Shown here piece after piece: positions 39,894 to 41,491 of a DNA stretch of 41,491 nt (the first letter of the stretch is position 1; each line of letters begins with the position of its first letter). The stretch spans positions 1 to 41,491 of the forward strand of contig JACRED010000040.1 in assembly GCA_016218415.1 (NCBI GenBank), in the 5' to 3' direction. Made by a program: the position numbers and the translations under genes. The DNA comes from Nitrosomonadales bacterium. Its GTDB lineage: Bacteria; Pseudomonadota; Gammaproteobacteria; Burkholderiales; Gallionellaceae. The notes below the pieces were generated by a model. That model ran no database searches and was not told where the DNA came from. It was given only the letters and a program-made list of their open reading frames with translations.

Positions 39894-40397
39894 ATGTTTC
39901 TCGAGCTGTTCATTCTGGCGCTGCTCGTCACTATAGTCGTATTCAGTATCCGCAGCGGAAAGCGGACCGTGCTGGACGCTCCCGTCATTATCCACCGCCC
40001 CGGCCAGTATCACATCACGATCGCGCCGCAACTCGGCTGCGCGCAGCCATTCATCGAGCAGATCGCCGCGCGGTTTGCGTCATCACACCCGCCGCAAGGC
40101 GACTTGCCCAGTCTGTATTTCGAAGTTCGCGATCCGCAGGTACCGGGCGCAGCATGTTATTTGCTGGCCATCGCCTGGCGCGGCGGGATGCTGTATTGTC
40201 AGGCGATCAATCCGCCCCCGCTGCGCGATACCGATAGTTACCTGAAGGCACTGCGGGCATTTTCAGAAGCCGTGCTGGCGCTGCATCCGCTCAAGCCACC
40301 GGTTGATATATCGGGGGTGGAACAACTGCGCGCAATAGTGGATTCGGTGGCAAGCCAGTCGAATATCGCCGTAAGCAGACTGGATCAGAACGGCTGA
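39894..40397 (+). CDS. Small membrane-anchored hypothetical protein
   Basis: A 167-residue protein that I do not recognise. Residues 2-18 (FLELFILALLVTIVVFS) form an N-terminal membrane anchor, followed by a basic RSGKRT segment and a soluble domain. There are few charged clusters and no motif of known catalysis. GGGGAGTAGGGT stands before the ATG. It lies 51 nt after the peptidase gene and 11 nt before the methyltransferase gene, so the latter two probably form an operon. Confidence 0.75.
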   Translation: MFLELFILALLVTIVVFSIRSGKRTVLDAPVIIHRPGQYHITIAPQLGCAQPFIEQIAARFASSHPPQGDLPSLYFEVRDPQVPGAACYLLAIAWRGGMLYCQAINPPPLRDTDSYLKALRAFSEAVLALHPLKPPVDISGVEQLRAIVDSVASQSNIAVSRLDQNG

Positions 40398-40408
40398 AGA
40401 GGAATGCA

Positions 40409-41017
40409 ATGTCTGTAAAAATGTGGGATGAGCGCTATGCTCAGGACGGTTATCTGTTCGGCACCGAGCCGAATGCGTTCCTGGTATCGCAACGGCATCG
40501 GCTGCAGCCGGGCATGAGCTGCCTCGCGGTGGCCGACGGCGAAGGTCGCAACGGCGTGTGGCTGGCGGAACAGGGCTTGCACGTGTTGTCGGTGGAGGCG
40601 TCCGCCGTGGCGCTGGATAAAGCCCGGAAGCTGGCGCAGCAGCGCGGCGTGGCGATCGATTTCGAGCGGGCCGATCTTGCGCAATGGCAATGGGGCGAGC
40701 ACCGCTTTGATGCCGTGGCGGCGATCTTCATCCAGTTCGCGCCGCCCGGACTGCGCGAACAGATGTTTGAAGGCATTAGACGCTGCCTGAAACCGGGCGG
40801 TTTGTTGTTGCTGCAAGGTTACACACCGCGCCAATTGGAGTACAAAACCGGTGGTCCGCCGGTGGCGGAGAATATGTATACCGAGGCACTGTTGCGCGAA
40901 GCTTTCACCGTTATGGAGATATTACATTTGCGCGAGCATGACGACGTCATCCATGAGGGCGTCGCGCACAGCGGCATGTCTGCGTTGATCGATCTGGTGG
41001 CGCGCAAGACTGCGTGA
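40409..41017 (+). CDS. Class I SAM-dependent methyltransferase
   Basis: A 202-residue cytosolic enzyme. The SAM-binding motif I is CLAVADGEGRNGVWLAEQG (about 38-56), followed by VLSVEASAVALDKARKLAQ (motif with the acidic ribose-binding residue), FERADLAQWQW and FDAVAAIFIQFAPPGLREQMFEGIRRCLKPGGLLLLQGY. It starts MWDERYAQDGYLFGTEPNAF, a form found in TehB-like and other small methyltransferases of the tellurite/thiopurine group. The substrate is unknown. GAGGAATG precedes the ATG. Confidence 0.88.
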   Translation: MSVKMWDERYAQDGYLFGTEPNAFLVSQRHRLQPGMSCLAVADGEGRNGVWLAEQGLHVLSVEASAVALDKARKLAQQRGVAIDFERADLAQWQWGEHRFDAVAAIFIQFAPPGLREQMFEGIRRCLKPGGLLLLQGYTPRQLEYKTGGPPVAENMYTEALLREAFTVMEILHLREHDDVIHEGVAHSGMSALIDLVARKTA

Positions 41018-41128
41018 AGCAGGCCGGTGCAGTTTGTTCACGGCGTTTGCGTGGCGATTACCGGAGCCAAGCCAATTGCACTGAAACAGCCAGCCATGCC
41101 GCAAAAAATATAGGCCTTTAGGACTATT

Positions 41129-41144
41129 GTTTTTTTTAAAAAAA
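41129..41144. other. T-tract/A-tract ahead of the adhesin gene
   Basis: A run of eight or more T followed by seven A lies 60-80 nt before the start codon of the next gene, in a 189-nt gap that holds nothing else recognised. Such tracts bend DNA and often lie in regulated or silenced promoters. The T run could also end transcription from the methyltransferase gene, but no strong stem precedes it. Confidence 0.3.
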
Positions 41145-41206
41145 GTCATCATCATGCATCCGGAACAGATTGCTTAAATAGGCTACAGGCTGTTTGGGGA
41201 TGTGTC

Positions 41207-41491
41207 ATGAATAAGCGAGTCATGAACGGGTCATACCTGTACCGGCGCAAGCCGGTATGTGTGGCTGTAGCCCTACTCCTGGCCTGCTTGGCGCAGAGCG
41301 CGCGCGCCAACCCTGTGGACGCGAGCGTCATCAGCGGCCAGGCCAGCTTTGCCAGCAGCGGCAACACCCTGACCGTCACCAACACCCCCGGCACCATCCT
41401 CAACTGGCAGAGCTTCTCGATCGGCGCCAACGAAACCACGCAGTTCATCCAGCAAAGCGCCTCCTCCGCCGTACTCAACCGTGTCACCGGA
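41207..41491 (+). CDS. Filamentous haemagglutinin-type secreted protein, N-terminal part
   Basis: The ATG at 41207 opens a frame that runs through the right edge, so only 95 residues are seen. Residues 1-34 form a long signal peptide with an extended basic N-region (MNKRVMNGSYLYRRKP) and a hydrophobic core ending in SARA. Next comes the two-partner-secretion domain start: ILNWQSFSIGANETTQFIQQ and SSAVLNRVTG are typical of the filamentous haemagglutinin N-terminal domain. The full protein is probably a large beta-helical adhesin or exoprotein exported by a TpsB-type pore. A perfect hairpin lies in the signal-peptide codons (41240-41257). Confidence 0.85.
   Translation, partial: MNKRVMNGSYLYRRKPVCVAVALLLACLAQSARANPVDASVISGQASFASSGNTLTVTNTPGTILNWQSFSIGANETTQFIQQSASSAVLNRVTG

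Overview
The window is a GC-rich chromosomal segment of a betaproteobacterium. The evidence is the chain tpiA-secG-tRNA-Leu-nuoA-N with separate nuoC and nuoD, the order pyrG-kdsA-eno-ftsB, and a Cys-type (metal-dependent) KdsA. The PPi-dependent phosphofructokinase beside pyrophosphatase, the c-type di-heme peroxidase, the many cyclic-di-GMP proteins and a filamentous-haemagglutinin-type adhesin would suit Nitrosomonadales (Gallionella/Sideroxydans-like). That placement is an inference, not proven by the window.

Layout. 1-1920: an AT-rich gene of unknown function with a C-terminal zinc ribbon, held between two inverted copies of a ~290-bp non-coding repeat that ends in hairpins. 1922-4526: panC, panD, tpiA, secG, tRNA-Leu(GAG). 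4616-19253: the complete 14-gene complex I operon nuoA-N, tightly overlapped except for two spacers (J-K and L-M) filled by purine-rich hairpin repeats. 19303-22880: a di-heme cytochrome c peroxidase translationally coupled to a DAHL-PAS-GGDEF-EAL protein. 22944-27311: pyrG, two tandem 32-codon mini-ORFs made by a 95-bp duplication, kdsA, eno, ftsB. 27367-29518: a reverse-strand cation/proton antiporter and a YebC-family regulator. 29550-32090: an accessory island containing a remnant of the first repeat, a small lipoprotein, a trypsin-like protease fragment, an HNH-like zinc protein, a PIN-toxin remnant and a Phd/RelE-ParE toxin-antitoxin pair. 32153-34879: folD and ppa on the reverse strand, divergent from pfp. 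34897-35515: an IS200-family insertion with a frameshifted transposase. 35519-41491: an EAL-HDOD protein, an ATM1/MsbA-type ABC exporter carrying an in-frame repeat-like insertion, a PBP7-type D-Ala-D-Ala peptidase, a small membrane-anchored protein, a methyltransferase, and the start of a secreted haemagglutinin-like protein that runs off the edge.

The core genes cover coenzyme A precursor synthesis, triose and PPi-linked glycolysis, respiratory NADH oxidation, CTP and KDO supply for the envelope, and division. The less ordinary signals are the repeat families: (i) the inverted repeat pair with covarying hairpin tips around a cargo gene, plus a remnant at a second AT-rich island; (ii) a ~59-nt palindromic element that makes coupled mini-ORFs between pyrG and kdsA and seems to recur inside the ABC transporter gene; (iii) the hairpin repeats in the nuo operon.
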